Positions 20,851 through 31,201 of a DNA stretch of 64,000 nt are shown piece after piece. Source of the DNA: Erwinia piriflorinigrans CFBP 5888 (GTDB taxonomy: Bacteria; Pseudomonadota; Gammaproteobacteria; Enterobacterales; Enterobacteriaceae); the NCBI RefSeq assembly GCF_001050515.1, contig NZ_CAHS01000014.1, positions 372,001 through 436,000 on the forward strand, written 5' to 3'. Below the pieces are notes generated by a model. The model was not told where the DNA came from. It made no database searches and saw only the letters and a list, made by a program, of their open reading frames with translations. Every line of letters begins with the position of its first letter. Positions within the stretch are counted from its first letter, which is position 1. A program made the position numbers and the translations under genes.

Positions 20851-21143
20851 CGGGTATTCTCCTTTACCATGACGGTTCTGAATGCTATGGGAAATATACA
20901 AAACCTTAGACAAAATGTGGCGAAGCAGGAGAATGAGATCGACAAAGTGTGAATCAGGCAGGAATTTTAAGGGGACAAGGGATAATGGCGCGGCCTAACG
21001 AGAATGACTGACGGGTGTGCAATGTGCCGCCAGCCACCCGTTATCGTGCCAGCAACCATTCTGTCGAGGACCAATGAGCGATGCGGCGAAAAGCGTGCGG
21101 CGAGGATAAGCTGGCGAGAGCGATCGTTTCCTCGCCATGTACC

Positions 21144-22073
21144 TTACAGGTTGACGCAAGTCTCTTCCGGCAGACCCAGCATCAGATTCAGGTTCTGCAC
21201 GGCGGCACCTGAAGCGCCTTTACCCAAGTTATCCAGACGTGCCGCCAGGATACACTGACGTTGCTGCGCATGGCTGAAGACAAAGAGTTCCATATTATTG
21301 GTATTGTTCAGCGCTTCCGGCAGCAGGTAAGGGGCATCCCGTTCATCCATGGCGTTCAGGGGGTTAACCTGAATAAACTGCTGGCCGGTATAATAGTCTG
21401 CCAGTGCCTGCTGTAGCGGCTCGCCGTCGATGTGATTTAAAGGGATAAAGACCAGCATACCCTGAGCATAGTCACCGACCGCAGGCTGGAAAATGGGTCG
21501 GCTACTCAAGCCGCCCCAGGCCTGGATCTCTTTAAGATGTTTATGATCGAAGCCCAGGCCGTAAGCAGCATAACCCGTACCCGCCTGTCGATATTTTTCA
21601 ATCATCTGATTGCCACCGCCGCTGTAACCGGAAACCGCGTTGATGGTCAGCGGCTGGTCTGCCTTTAACAGCCCATGTGCAGTCAGTGGAGCCAGCAGGG
21701 CAATCGCTCCGGTGGCATAACAACCCGGGTTGGAAACATGGCTGGCGGCGTGGATTTTCTCACGTTGTTCAGGAGCCAACTCGGGCAGGCCGTATACCCA
21801 TCCGCTATCAACACGGTGAGCAGAGCTGGCATCCAACACGCGTGCGCCTACTTCGTCAGCCAGGGCTACAGCATCACGCGCAGCGGCATCCGGCAGGCAA
21901 AGGATAGTGACGTCAGCTTGTTTCATCAGCGCCTGACGGGCGGCAGCATCTTTACGCTGCGCCTCGTCAATTTGGAGCATGTCGATTTGAGGATGACGGG
22001 CTAACCGTTGCTGGATCTGCAATCCGGTAGTGCCCGCCTGGCCATCGATAAACACGCGATATTTCTGACTCAT
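21144..22073 (-). CDS. argC: N-acetyl-gamma-glutamyl-phosphate reductase (type 2 ArgC)
   Basis: Third step of arginine synthesis: NADPH-dependent reduction of N-acetyl-glutamyl phosphate to the semialdehyde. 309 residues, the short form of the enzyme, not the ~334-residue E. coli type. Catalytic Cys is in SNPGCYATGA; NADP loop GQAGTTGLQI near the N-terminus. Start at MSQKYRVFIDG. It stands alone, away from argBH, typical for the type 2 form, so it may be a second copy. Confidence 0.9.
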   Translation of the reverse strand: MSQKYRVFIDGQAGTTGLQIQQRLARHPQIDMLQIDEAQRKDAAARQALMKQADVTILCLPDAAARDAVALADEVGARVLDASSAHRVDSGWVYGLPELAPEQREKIHAASHVSNPGCYATGAIALLAPLTAHGLLKADQPLTINAVSGYSGGGNQMIEKYRQAGTGYAAYGLGFDHKHLKEIQAWGGLSSRPIFQPAVGDYAQGMLVFIPLNHIDGEPLQQALADYYTGQQFIQVNPLNAMDERDAPYLLPEALNNTNNMELFVFSHAQQRQCILAARLDNLGKGASGAAVQNLNLMLGLPEETCVNL

Positions 22074-22269
22074 TACAGTCTCAGCCTCGGGTAAGTAAAA
22101 ACAGTGCATCAGATTATGCGAGATTTAAGACCCAGGGTAAACACGGATTGACTGATTATCTGTTTTAAATGCATAAGCAGTCATTTAAGGCGGGCGATGA
22201 GCGGAGCGGATCGGTGAATCAGCACGCTGCTCCCTGACTCCCGGAGCGGTCAACGGCGGCTGATGATGT

Positions 22270-22992
22270 TTAGCGGGAATTAAGCATAAATACCACGATG
22301 CCGCGATACCAGGGGGAGGCGAGTAGATGCTGTTCATCCTGCTGTTGCCACTGACCATGCTGCACAACCCCGAGTCGGAAGGGAATGCGAAGTCCGGCCA
22401 GTGCCGGGAGATAATCGGCGTAATTGGGTACCGTGTGACGCCCCTGATAACTCTGAACCACCAACTCATCAATGGGTAAGGCATTTAGCGTGGCAACTTG
22501 GCCGGTTTTAGCCCAGTCCAACAGCCCGGTTACTCCAAGAGCATATTCAGCAGGCATTATTTTTCGCACCCGTTGCAAAAACTGACCGTAGTCCCCAAGA
22601 CGCCTGGTGGCGGCATCAAAATCGATTTGCAGGCCAACAACATGATTCCCCGCCAGCCGCCAGCGCTGCACCAGGCGCAGGATACGCGCCAGCATCTCAT
22701 CGGGGACATCCAGCGTATTGAAGCGAACGGTTAACCAGATCTGCGGGAAAGTTAAGCGGCTCACCGGCAGGCCCAGGCGTTCGAACGTTACCTTGCCCTG
22801 GCGGGTGACCACTTCTCCCTGATGAAGATAAACGATGCGTGCGGCACGCATTTCTGGCCCGGGGCTGACCCCGGACCACAGCCAGAATGCCTGATAATCC
22901 ACGGCGTTGATCTGCGGTAATGCCCCCGCAGCCGGGCAAAACAGGGCACCAAGCAGGCTGATTACCAGTAATATTTGAGTTTTTTTGCCCAT
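22270..22992 (-). CDS. DUF3142 exported protein
   Basis: 240 residues with a signal peptide (about 1-24, ending PAAGA) and a DUF3142-like domain resembling glycosidase TIM-barrel fragments (VVGLQIDFDAATRRLGDY, LGVTGLLDW, VVQSYQGRHT). Function unknown. The start lies 31 bases inside the end of the upstream TPR-like gene, so the two are translationally coupled and probably act together in the periplasm. Confidence 0.7.
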   Translation of the reverse strand: MGKKTQILLVISLLGALFCPAAGALPQINAVDYQAFWLWSGVSPGPEMRAARIVYLHQGEVVTRQGKVTFERLGLPVSRLTFPQIWLTVRFNTLDVPDEMLARILRLVQRWRLAGNHVVGLQIDFDAATRRLGDYGQFLQRVRKIMPAEYALGVTGLLDWAKTGQVATLNALPIDELVVQSYQGRHTVPNYADYLPALAGLRIPFRLGVVQHGQWQQQDEQHLLASPWYRGIVVFMLNSR

Positions 22993-25115
22993 TTGCTGCC
23001 CGGATACTCACTTTTTAACTGATTAAACCAGCGTTTACGCTGCGCCTTGCTGACTTCATCGCCGCCACAGCCGTTATACCCCGATGGGGCATAGCACATG
23101 ACGGCGCGGTATAACGCATAGCTTTTATCTTCCGGTTCAGCGTTATTATTAAGAATGACCTGTTGGTAATAATGCTGTCGGTCGGGTTGCCCTCGCGGGC
23201 GGTCGTCCTTCAGCACGGTGTCCAGCGCACCGTTGCCTCCGGTCTCTTCCCACAGACTTACCGCTACCGCAGTGGTGCGGAAAAACTCGCCAAGGCAGTT
23301 TAACGCGTGGCTGTCGTCAGCGTTTTGACCCAGGCGGGTGACAACATCCTCCAGTCGAGGACAGCTATAGCCCGTAGCTGCCTGCTCTCCTGACCAGTTA
23401 AAGTGGCTCACCTGCACATCGTCAAAGGCTTCAGCTTCAACGGGGTGGGCGATAGCGCGAATGAGATTTTTATCCTGCAGCCAGTCCGTATAACGTGCTT
23501 CGGTTAAATCCGTGACCAGCAGCGTATGCAGGGCAATGGTGCGTTCTTCATTGTTGGGGCCAGCGCTCACCTGCTGGCGGAGGAGTTCTGGCGCGGCGCG
23601 CGTTTTGAGCACCAGCGAGCGATAGCGCAGGCTGGTCACCTGACTGTCGGGCACAAAAATCTGTGCAGCCTGGTTATCTTGCACCAGCACGGCGGCAAGC
23701 CTGGCCTGTAGAAACTGCTGTTGTTCTGCGTCCTGACTCAGGGTGAGCAGATGTGACCAGTGTTTGCGTGCCGCGTCCCGCTGCTGTTGTGCCATCAGTG
23801 CGTCGCCGTACAACACCTGCTCACTGAACAGGACAATATCCTGTGAGGGCAGGGAGGTTATCGGCTGAATCTTATCAATCACCCCGGCATAATCGCCGGT
23901 GCGGAATGCCTGCATCACATTGAGGTATTGCCATAACCGTTGATGCCCGGAGCGCGAAAATAGGGGTTCGAGGCTGTCGAGAAACGGCCGATCGACGCAG
24001 GGAAGTTTTTGTTCACAGGGATTGATACGCATCAGGCGCAGCGCCTGGGTGAAAGTCAGCAATGGCGCATCAGGTGCGCTGATAAAATGAGTATCGCCTC
24101 TCTGATCTTTGCTTTGCAGCTTCGCATCGTTCTCTGCCACCAGGGCGATCAGCCGATCGCTACTGTCAGCCTGGGTCAGCGCCTGCTCATAGAGCTGAGC
24201 CAGCGGTTCCCAGTCTTCCAGATACCAGTAAATGCGGCGCAACATCCCCTGCGCAGAGAGCGCATACAGTCCCTCCGGCTTTGCTGCCAGATAAGCCCGA
24301 TCCGCCGTCAGTGCCTCTGCTGCCGCATTTTTATCAATTTTTTTCACGTCGAAATTGCCGTATTCGCCGTTGGCATTCTGGCTGCTTTGGTTTAACGCGG
24401 TCCGCATCAGCATATAGCTGGCGGTCTCTGCCACCCAGGGCTGTGTCGAGGATTGTAAGCGGGTGAAGGTCTTTTTAGCGGCAGGATAGTTACCCTGATA
24501 AAAATCGCTGGAGGCCAGCAAATAGTCAGCGAATGCACCTGCGGCTGAGTCTGTCGGGAAGTTCAGCGCTTCAATCTTCTGTCGGCTTTCCGGCTTTTCT
24601 GACAGCGCGATGCGTGCCTGTGCCAGCGCCCGTTTCTGCTCAGGGGGGAGCGAATTATCTGCCAGTAAGGCATTTACGAAACGAGAAAGGGTTTCTGCGG
24701 AATTGGAGACGTGGCGATCTTCTGCTTCTTCGTCGTCGAACTGCGAGGTTGCTGGTGGAGTATAATCAAGCCCCATCCCGGTGAGTAATTGCTTCAGAGA
24801 GGAGACGGCTGTCGGGGTACTGTCGGTCGTCGTCGGGACTGCGATCGGTGACTCATCGTGAGCACCGAAATAGTAATTCCGGCTGCGGGTGATATCCACT
24901 GGCACAGGTTGTAATGGCAGGGCGAGATGTTTTTTTTCACTCAACAGCCGTAACAGGTTATCCCGGGTATCATTGGTGATGCCCAGCACCGGCGGGCTGG
25001 TCAGATAACAGCCGGCAGTCCCCCACAGGCAGCCAAAGCCGTCTGAGGAGGCAAACGTTTGGAAACTGGCCATCAGCGGTGCCAGCACGGACAGGGCTAT
25101 CGTTTTTTTTCGCAT
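22962..25115 (-). CDS. Large exported TPR-like protein of unknown function
   Basis: 717 residues with a signal peptide (cleavage probably after QTFA, near 23) followed by a short Cys-containing segment (GFGCLWGTAGCYL). The rest is helical with repeat character (SSDFYQGNYPAAKKTFTRLQ, FRTGDYAGVIDKIQ, YGDALMAQQQRDAARKHW), suggesting a TPR/Sel1-like solenoid. Several paired cysteines fit a periplasmic, disulfide-bonded protein. ATG at 25115 preferred over GTG at 25121 because GGA is better spaced. Not recognised; partner is the overlapping DUF3142 gene. Confidence 0.6.
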   Translation of the reverse strand: MRKKTIALSVLAPLMASFQTFASSDGFGCLWGTAGCYLTSPPVLGITNDTRDNLLRLLSEKKHLALPLQPVPVDITRSRNYYFGAHDESPIAVPTTTDSTPTAVSSLKQLLTGMGLDYTPPATSQFDDEEAEDRHVSNSAETLSRFVNALLADNSLPPEQKRALAQARIALSEKPESRQKIEALNFPTDSAAGAFADYLLASSDFYQGNYPAAKKTFTRLQSSTQPWVAETASYMLMRTALNQSSQNANGEYGNFDVKKIDKNAAAEALTADRAYLAAKPEGLYALSAQGMLRRIYWYLEDWEPLAQLYEQALTQADSSDRLIALVAENDAKLQSKDQRGDTHFISAPDAPLLTFTQALRLMRINPCEQKLPCVDRPFLDSLEPLFSRSGHQRLWQYLNVMQAFRTGDYAGVIDKIQPITSLPSQDIVLFSEQVLYGDALMAQQQRDAARKHWSHLLTLSQDAEQQQFLQARLAAVLVQDNQAAQIFVPDSQVTSLRYRSLVLKTRAAPELLRQQVSAGPNNEERTIALHTLLVTDLTEARYTDWLQDKNLIRAIAHPVEAEAFDDVQVSHFNWSGEQAATGYSCPRLEDVVTRLGQNADDSHALNCLGEFFRTTAVAVSLWEETGGNGALDTVLKDDRPRGQPDRQHYYQQVILNNNAEPEDKSYALYRAVMCYAPSGYNGCGGDEVSKAQRKRWFNQLKSEYPGSKWAKKLKYYW

Positions 25116-25230
25116 ATTCACTATCCAGCAGAAGGTAGGGCGTTAATTGACGGCGAATTTTAATCTGAAAGCCCGTTTTCACCCTGATACCGCAAAATCT
25201 GTTCCAGTATCATGGGATGTTAGCGGGCAA

Positions 25231-25860
25231 TTACGGCATCACGTTTACCACTTTATGTACGTTATATATGATACCGCATAAAGAAACCGTAAGCAGAAAA
25301 AGGGATGAAACCAGCTCAATACGCGCGCCGTGTCGTGCCGGGATCCAGCGTTTAACCGTCAGTATATATAGTGTAAGCACTGAAAAATCAAACAGGATCC
25401 ACACCAGCGACAGCGTAATCACACTGGTACTGAAGTTTTGGGTTATGGCGATAAACTGCGGAAAGAAAGAAACAAAAAAAAGGATATCTTTAGGGTTGGC
25501 AATACCTGTCAGAAAGCCGCGCACAAATCCTGCGCCACTATCAGGGGCCGCTGTGTTGGTCGGCGCATCCTTGCGCAACATGGCCCGCAGCGTCTGTATG
25601 GCGCCATAGCCGATATAAATCGAACCTAAAATGCCAACCAGGTAGAGCCAAATGGGTGAGAGCGACACCACGCCAGCGAGCATCAATGTTGCCAGCGCAA
25701 TCAACACCAGCGAAGCGCCGTTGGTGCCGACTACTGTGGCAAAAGCCTTGCGGTAGCCATAGCGTGCAGCCGTTCCGGTTATCAGCGCGACGACCGGGCC
25801 AGGGGTTAGCAGTAGCATCAGAACAGACAGGATATAAGCACCCAGCAACGTCATGTTCAT
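25231..25860 (-). CDS. LysE/RhtB-family exporter
   Basis: 209-residue inner-membrane amino-acid exporter of the LysE superfamily with about six membrane segments. The family block LTPGPVVALITGTAARYGYRKA is present near residue 18 (read in parts: TPGP, GxxxG). The substrate cannot be told. The ATG overlaps the stop of the upstream YqcI/YcgG gene (ATGA), and a LysR-type regulator is divergent, the layout of a regulated export operon. Confidence 0.85.
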   Translation of the reverse strand: MNMTLLGAYILSVLMLLLTPGPVVALITGTAARYGYRKAFATVVGTNGASLVLIALATLMLAGVVSLSPIWLYLVGILGSIYIGYGAIQTLRAMLRKDAPTNTAAPDSGAGFVRGFLTGIANPKDILFFVSFFPQFIAITQNFSTSVITLSLVWILFDFSVLTLYILTVKRWIPARHGARIELVSSLFLLTVSLCGIIYNVHKVVNVMP

Positions 25861-26642
25861 GTTTTATTTATCTCCTTGTTAATTTGCAGCGGACAGCGCG
25901 AGAAGTTAGCTGCACCCGGCTCATTGAGCTGATATTGTTGCCATTCAAGATTATTCTCATCGCCATAAAAGCCCAGCGCAGCGGGAACGTAGCCGTTGTT
26001 GTAGTTGCATACGCGGGTGCGTATTTTCTCTCTGATTTTAATTCCCTTTGGGTCACAGTGGCTGGCGAGAATGTCGAAATGAACCCGGGGATTCACCACA
26101 AAGACCACCCGTTTGCCGAGATGACGACTTTTGAGCTGAAGATGGCCCGGACAGCTGATGTTGATAAACAGCTCCAGACCGCCGAAACAAAATGACCATG
26201 TACTGTCATCGGGTGATGTTGGGATATGTTCCGGCCAGGGCTGAATGTCATGATCGTGTAATGCCTGCAGGCGCTGCCAGGCAAACTGATGGGCTTCATT
26301 CAGGGTGGAAAACCCTTGCTGCTCGAAAACCATAAGTAAGGGACTGTAAAGACGGTCTTTTTCAGCCGTATTCTGCGTGCGTTGGATAAACGCCGTCATC
26401 GCGTTCATCATATCGGTAAGCGTCGCCTTTGAGCGGATAAAGCTAAACAGCAGAGACTCTGTTTTCCACGCGTGGCGGGCAAACAGACAGGGAAAGTGCC
26501 GATCGTTCAGCCTGTTGCTAATGTCCAGGAAAGCATCTTGTTGCCATCCCACTGCCGAAGAGGCGATGTCACTCTCTGCAATCGGTTTGTCTAAATCTGG
26601 CTGTCTGAGGATGCACCCACAGCTTACTAATCCGTTATCCAT
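25857..26642 (-). CDS. YqcI/YcgG-family protein
   Basis: 261-residue soluble protein of the YqcI/YcgG family (named after Bacillus genes, unrelated to E. coli ycgG). Visible blocks: HFPCLFARHAW, ELFINISCPGHL, RVVFVVNPRVHFD and QWQQYQLNE near the end. Cysteine and histidine residues in the conserved blocks could bind metal or heme, but function is unknown. It is the first gene of a two-gene operon with a LysE exporter. Confidence 0.75.
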   Translation of the reverse strand: MDNGLVSCGCILRQPDLDKPIAESDIASSAVGWQQDAFLDISNRLNDRHFPCLFARHAWKTESLLFSFIRSKATLTDMMNAMTAFIQRTQNTAEKDRLYSPLLMVFEQQGFSTLNEAHQFAWQRLQALHDHDIQPWPEHIPTSPDDSTWSFCFGGLELFINISCPGHLQLKSRHLGKRVVFVVNPRVHFDILASHCDPKGIKIREKIRTRVCNYNNGYVPAALGFYGDENNLEWQQYQLNEPGAANFSRCPLQINKEINKT

Positions 26643-26755
26643 GCTATTCTGCCCACTAGATATTTCCTAGTGCGTATTATTCCGAATAGGGCGAACATTG
26701 AAAAACGGATAAAACTCCGCTTTACTGTGAGTAAAAATCACAATGATGAGCTGAA

Positions 26756-27673
26756 ATGACACTGCCTCCCCTTTATGCGCTGCGCGCATTTGAAGCCGCT
26801 GCCCGTTTGGGATCATTCAGTAAGGCTGCCGCCGCACTGAACGTGACTCCAGGTGCCGTCAGCAGACATATCCGCACGCTGGAATCCTGGTTTGAATGTG
26901 AACTTTTTCGCCGTAATGGTCCGCGTATTGACATCACCGATGCCGGACGAACCCTGTCGGCGCAGTTAACGGAAGGGTTTCTGTGCCTGGAGCGGGCCTG
27001 CTCTGCTTTTCGCAGTAACAGCTTTGAACTAAGACTTAAAGCGCCCTCAACACTGACCATGCGCTGGTTGCTGGATGCCCTGAATGCGTTTCGTGAGCAT
27101 AACTCAACGCCGAAAGTTGAAATTTCCAGCGTCTGGATGGATACGGATGCGGTTGATTTTAATCGTGAGCCCTACGACTGCGCCATCCTGCTCGGTGACG
27201 GGAAGTTTGGCGATGACACGGAAAGCAATCTACTTTTTGAAGAATGGCTGATCCCCGTCTGTGCGCCAGCACAGGTCGAAGCGGCACGCACCGGCCTGGT
27301 AGCCTGTGAACTGATCCACCCCTCGCCGGACCGCCGTGACTGGCGAAGGTGGCTGAAAAGCACAGGGCAGCATCACGGCCTTAATATTTCCCGTGGCAAG
27401 GTATTTGATACCCTTGAACAGGGAAATCTGGCTGCCATCAGTGGTCACGGAATATCGGTGGGAGACCTGTTGCTTAGCCTACAGGCGATCAAAAATGGCT
27501 TGCTGGTGCTGCCATTTAGTGACGCTGTTGCTACCGGCGATGGCTACTATATGGTGTGGCCTAAAAACACTCGACGCAAAAAGAATATCGACCTGCTTTA
27601 CCACTGGTTAAAGGACTCTGTGCCAACCCTGCCCGCACAAGGCGTCACCTTCCTGAAGAAACATCATGGTTGA
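26756..27673 (+). CDS. LysR-type transcriptional regulator (GcvA-like)
   Basis: 305 residues. The N-terminal winged helix (LRAFEAAARLGSFSKAAAALN, a standard LysR helix-turn-helix read from residue 9) is followed by a periplasmic-binding-like effector domain (GcvA subgroup features: TVRWLL-like TMRWLL, VLPF near the C-terminus). It is divergent from the YcgG/LysE operon with a 113-base gap, so it most likely controls that operon. Confidence 0.9.
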   Translation: MTLPPLYALRAFEAAARLGSFSKAAAALNVTPGAVSRHIRTLESWFECELFRRNGPRIDITDAGRTLSAQLTEGFLCLERACSAFRSNSFELRLKAPSTLTMRWLLDALNAFREHNSTPKVEISSVWMDTDAVDFNREPYDCAILLGDGKFGDDTESNLLFEEWLIPVCAPAQVEAARTGLVACELIHPSPDRRDWRRWLKSTGQHHGLNISRGKVFDTLEQGNLAAISGHGISVGDLLLSLQAIKNGLLVLPFSDAVATGDGYYMVWPKNTRRKKNIDLLYHWLKDSVPTLPAQGVTFLKKHHG

Positions 27674-27821
27674 CCGCCGGATGCGGCGCAGATAATCGTC
27701 CGACGGTGAGCAGCGTCGACATGGGCTTTTCAAGGGATAAATAAATAGAAACGGCGGGGAAGCGACCAGCAATGGCCCGTTTTCATATGGTTTACTGGCC
27801 GGGTTCTCCGTCTTTCGCGAG

Positions 27822-27853
27822 CCGTGCGCTGGCAGCATGCTGCCAGCGCACGG
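27822..27853. repeat. Perfect 32-bp palindrome
   Basis: Two 16-base arms (CCGTGCGCTGGCAGCA and its exact complement) with no spacer, ending nine bases before the fumarase stop codon. No T run on either side, so it is not a standard terminator; it could form a cruciform/hairpin that protects the 3' end of the fumarase mRNA or ends both convergent genes. Confidence 0.85.
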
Positions 27854-27861
27854 GGTAACGG

Positions 27862-29508
27862 TTACTTCACGCACTTACCGCACGAGTTCTGCTGGATACT
27901 CTGGAAGAAATCATTGCCTTTATCATCGACCAGAATAAAGGCCGGGAAGTTTTCAACTTCAATCTTCCAGATAGCTTCCATTCCCAGTTCTGGATACTCC
28001 ACACATTCCAGACTTTTGATGCTTTGCTGCGCAAGCACCGCAGCGGGGCCGCCGATGCTGCCGAGGTAGAAGCCGCCGTGCTTGTGGCAGGCATCCGTCA
28101 CCTGCTGGCTACGGTTACCTTTTGCCAGCATGATCATACTGCCGCCGTTCGCCTGAAGCTGGTCAACATAGGAATCCATGCGGCCTGCCGTCGTTGGCCC
28201 GAGAGAACCTGACGCGTAGCCCTCCGGGGTTTTTGCCGGCCCTGCATAGTAAACCGGATGGTCTTTAATATACTGTGGCAGGCCTTCGCCCTTGTCGATA
28301 CGCTCTTTCAGCTTTGCGTGAGCAATATCGCGACCAACGATAATTGTGCCGCTGAGCGACAGGCGGGTAGAGACCGGGTATTCAGAAAGCTGGGCGAGGA
28401 TCTCTTTCATTGGACGGTTGAGATCAACCTGTACGACGTCGCCTTCGCCCTGCTGGCGCAGTTCGGCAGGAATATAGCGGCCTGGGTTGTGCTCCAGCTT
28501 CTCAATCCAGATGCCTTCACGATTGATCTTCGCTTTGATATTACGATCGGCAGAGCAGGAAACCGCCATCGCCAGCGGGCAGGAGGCACCGTGTCGTGGC
28601 AGGCGCACTACGCGAATGTCATGGGCAAAATATTTGCCGCCAAACTGCGCACCCAGCCCCAGCTTCTGGGCTGCCAGCAGCAGTTCCTGTTCCAGCTCAA
28701 CATCGCGGAATGCCTGGCCATGCTCGTTGCCTTCGGTGGGCAGTTCGTCGTAATAGTGCGTCGATGCCAGCTTCACCGTTTTCAGCGTGCTGTCGGCAGA
28801 GGTACCCCCAATCACAAACGCGATGTGATACGGCGGGCAGGCGGCAGTGCCGAGGCTGCGCATTTTTTCAGTAAGAAACGCTTTCAGTTTACCGGGGGTA
28901 AGCAGCGCTTTGGTTTCCTGGTAAAGATAGGTTTTATTGGCTGAACCGCCGCCTTTCGCCATGCAAAGGAACTTATATTCCTCACCGTCAACGCTGTACA
29001 GGTCAATCTGTGCCGGCAGATTAGTGCCGGTGTTGACCTCTGTATACATATCTAACGGCGCATTCTGCGAATAGCGCAGATTATCTTCGGTGTAGGTTTT
29101 GTAAACGCCCTGAGCCAGAGCGGCTTCATCGCCGCCGCCAGTCCAGACACGCTGACCCTTTTTGCCCATGATAATCGCCGTGCCGGTATCTTGGCAGGTC
29201 GGCAGAATGCCTTTGGCTGCTATCTCGGAGTTACGCAGAAACTGTAATGCGACGTATTTGTCATTTTCACTGGCCTGCGGATCTGCCAGCATGGCAGCAA
29301 CCTGGCGCTGGTGAGCAGGGCGCAACATAAATGAGGCATCGTGAAACGCCTGCTGGGCCAGCAGCGTCAGCGCCTCTGGTGTCACTTTAAGGATTTCCTC
29401 GCCCTCAAAGCAGCTGACAGATACATGTTCACGGGTTAGCAGGTAATATTCGGTTTCGTCTTTAGCAAGCGGAAAGGGCGGCTGGTAATAGAATGGTTTT
29501 TTCGACAT
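27862..29508 (-). CDS. fumA: Class I (iron-sulfur) fumarate hydratase
   Basis: 548-residue [4Fe-4S] fumarase of the FumA/FumB type, interconverting malate and fumarate. Three cluster cysteines are in [17 protein letters not shown] and HGASCPLAM. The C-terminal beta domain ([21 protein letters not shown]) is complete. The next gene downstream of its promoter side is a dicarboxylate transporter and the divergent gene a fumarate reductase, so its likely role here is anaerobic malate-to-fumarate supply (FumB-like), though sequence alone does not separate FumA from FumB. Confidence 0.93.
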   Translation of the reverse strand: MSKKPFYYQPPFPLAKDETEYYLLTREHVSVSCFEGEEILKVTPEALTLLAQQAFHDASFMLRPAHQRQVAAMLADPQASENDKYVALQFLRNSEIAAKGILPTCQDTGTAIIMGKKGQRVWTGGGDEAALAQGVYKTYTEDNLRYSQNAPLDMYTEVNTGTNLPAQIDLYSVDGEEYKFLCMAKGGGSANKTYLYQETKALLTPGKLKAFLTEKMRSLGTAACPPYHIAFVIGGTSADSTLKTVKLASTHYYDELPTEGNEHGQAFRDVELEQELLLAAQKLGLGAQFGGKYFAHDIRVVRLPRHGASCPLAMAVSCSADRNIKAKINREGIWIEKLEHNPGRYIPAELRQQGEGDVVQVDLNRPMKEILAQLSEYPVSTRLSLSGTIIVGRDIAHAKLKERIDKGEGLPQYIKDHPVYYAGPAKTPEGYASGSLGPTTAGRMDSYVDQLQANGGSMIMLAKGNRSQQVTDACHKHGGFYLGSIGGPAAVLAQQSIKSLECVEYPELGMEAIWKIEVENFPAFILVDDKGNDFFQSIQQNSCGKCVK

Positions 29509-29689
29509 TTTGCTCTCACTTAATGATCTTCTGCCATCCTTCTCTGATGCGGAGGTTAGGCAATCTTCACGGCGATATCGGTTCGCTTTATCCTGCCGGG
29601 CTGTGGATGCGGCCCGGCAGGTGCAGAATGGTATAACAATATGGCAACAACTGCATATCAGTTATGCCTGAAGGGGGCTGGGTGACTCC

Positions 29690-31201
29690 TCAGAACATCA
29701 TCACCATCCACGGATAGCCAATCAGCATCAACAGGCACAGGAAGATGGCACCGAACAGCGTACCCAGGCGCCAGTAGTCTTTGGTTGGCAGATACCCACT
29801 ACCATAGTAAATCGGGCTTGGGCCGGTGCCGTACGGTGTGATGATCCCCATGACGCCCAGTGAGGTACACATCATCAAACAGAACACAGGCATATTGATA
29901 CCCGGTATCGCAGCGGCAATGGTTAACATCGCCGGCAACAGCGCCGTGGTATGTGCAGTGGTGCTGGCAAAAAGATAGTGCAACAGGAAGAAGGCGACCA
30001 TCAATACAACGGCGGAAATCTGCGGGTCGTAGCCGTGCAGCAGCAGGCCACCTTCTTTACCCAACCAGGTGATAAAGCCAACGCGGGCCAGACCGTCTGC
30101 CAGCGCCACCAGAGTGGCAAACCAGGCAAACGTGTTCCAGGCCGGTTTGTTACTGGTGATATCGTTCCAGTTTAGTACACCGGTCCACAGCATCAGTACC
30201 ACTATCAGCAGCGCGGCCATCGCCGGTTCAATCCATGCGGTGGCAAAAATCCACATCAGCAAAGCGGAAACCACGAACACCAGCAGCAGGATTTCGTTAC
30301 GGCTGAGTCTTCCCAATTTTTCCAGTTCGCTTATTGCCCAGCGCGGCACTTCATCATTGAACTTCACTTCCGGTGGATAGAACCAGTAGGCCAGCAGTGG
30401 CATGGTGAGCAGCAGCAGCAGGCCCAGCGGCAGGAAAGCAATAAACCACATTCCCCAGGAAATATCGAAGCCGACCACGCTTTTTACCAGTGCCAGAGCC
30501 AGCAGGTTAGGAGCCAGTGCTGAAAGAAACATGGAGCTGGTGATACAGGTTGCCGTAATGGCTACCCACATCAGGTAGGAACCGATTTTGCGTGCGCTAG
30601 GATCGTTAGGCTTTGAACCGTAGAGCGGCGGGAGGTTGGCAATAATCGGGTAGATAGTTCCACCGCTGCGAGCGGTATTAGATGGCGTGAAAGGTGCCAG
30701 CAGCAGGTCGGCGAAAGTGATGGCGTAACCCAGCGTCAGGCTGCGACGGCCGAGATATTTCACCAGAATCAATGCCAGTCGGCGACCGAATTGCGTTTTG
30801 TCATAGCCAGCGGCAAACATAAAGGCACCGAAGATAAGCCATACCGTCGAGTTTCCGAAGCCGCTGACGGCCCATTTGAACGCCTGAGTGGCCGTTTTGA
30901 AGGCGGGATCGGCCAGTTCTGCCGGACTGAACAGCAGCCACTGACTGAACAGGGCGATAACCACCACCCCGGTTAAACCGATCACCGCGCCCGGCAGTGG
31001 TTCAAAAATAAGGCCGACGATCACCCCGACGAAGATAGCGAAAAAGTGCCAGGCATAAGGTTCAAGCCCTTGCGGAACCGGAACGAGCAGTAGCAAAACG
31101 GCAACCAGCACCGGTATGGCAAGCATGAGCAGACGTTTTGCCTGCTGGACAGCAACAGGCGGGGCCTTCGCGTGTTCATTAACAGTCGATGTATGTTTCA
31201 T
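29690..31201 (-). CDS. DASS-family dicarboxylate transporter (CitT/TtdT type)
   Basis: 503-residue divalent anion:sodium symporter-family protein with about 12 membrane segments. Two substrate loops are visible: TPSNTARSGG (SNT motif) and FASTTAHTTALLPAM. Relatives such as TtdT and CitT exchange C4- or tricarboxylates for succinate. Neighbouring fumarase and fumarate reductase suggest uptake of malate, fumarate or tartrate against succinate. ATG at 31201 is preferred to an upstream TTG. A perfect FNR box lies about 180 bases upstream. Confidence 0.9.
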   Translation of the reverse strand: MKHTSTVNEHAKAPPVAVQQAKRLLMLAIPVLVAVLLLLVPVPQGLEPYAWHFFAIFVGVIVGLIFEPLPGAVIGLTGVVVIALFSQWLLFSPAELADPAFKTATQAFKWAVSGFGNSTVWLIFGAFMFAAGYDKTQFGRRLALILVKYLGRRSLTLGYAITFADLLLAPFTPSNTARSGGTIYPIIANLPPLYGSKPNDPSARKIGSYLMWVAITATCITSSMFLSALAPNLLALALVKSVVGFDISWGMWFIAFLPLGLLLLLTMPLLAYWFYPPEVKFNDEVPRWAISELEKLGRLSRNEILLLVFVVSALLMWIFATAWIEPAMAALLIVVLMLWTGVLNWNDITSNKPAWNTFAWFATLVALADGLARVGFITWLGKEGGLLLHGYDPQISAVVLMVAFFLLHYLFASTTAHTTALLPAMLTIAAAIPGINMPVFCLMMCTSLGVMGIITPYGTGPSPIYYGSGYLPTKDYWRLGTLFGAIFLCLLMLIGYPWMVMMF

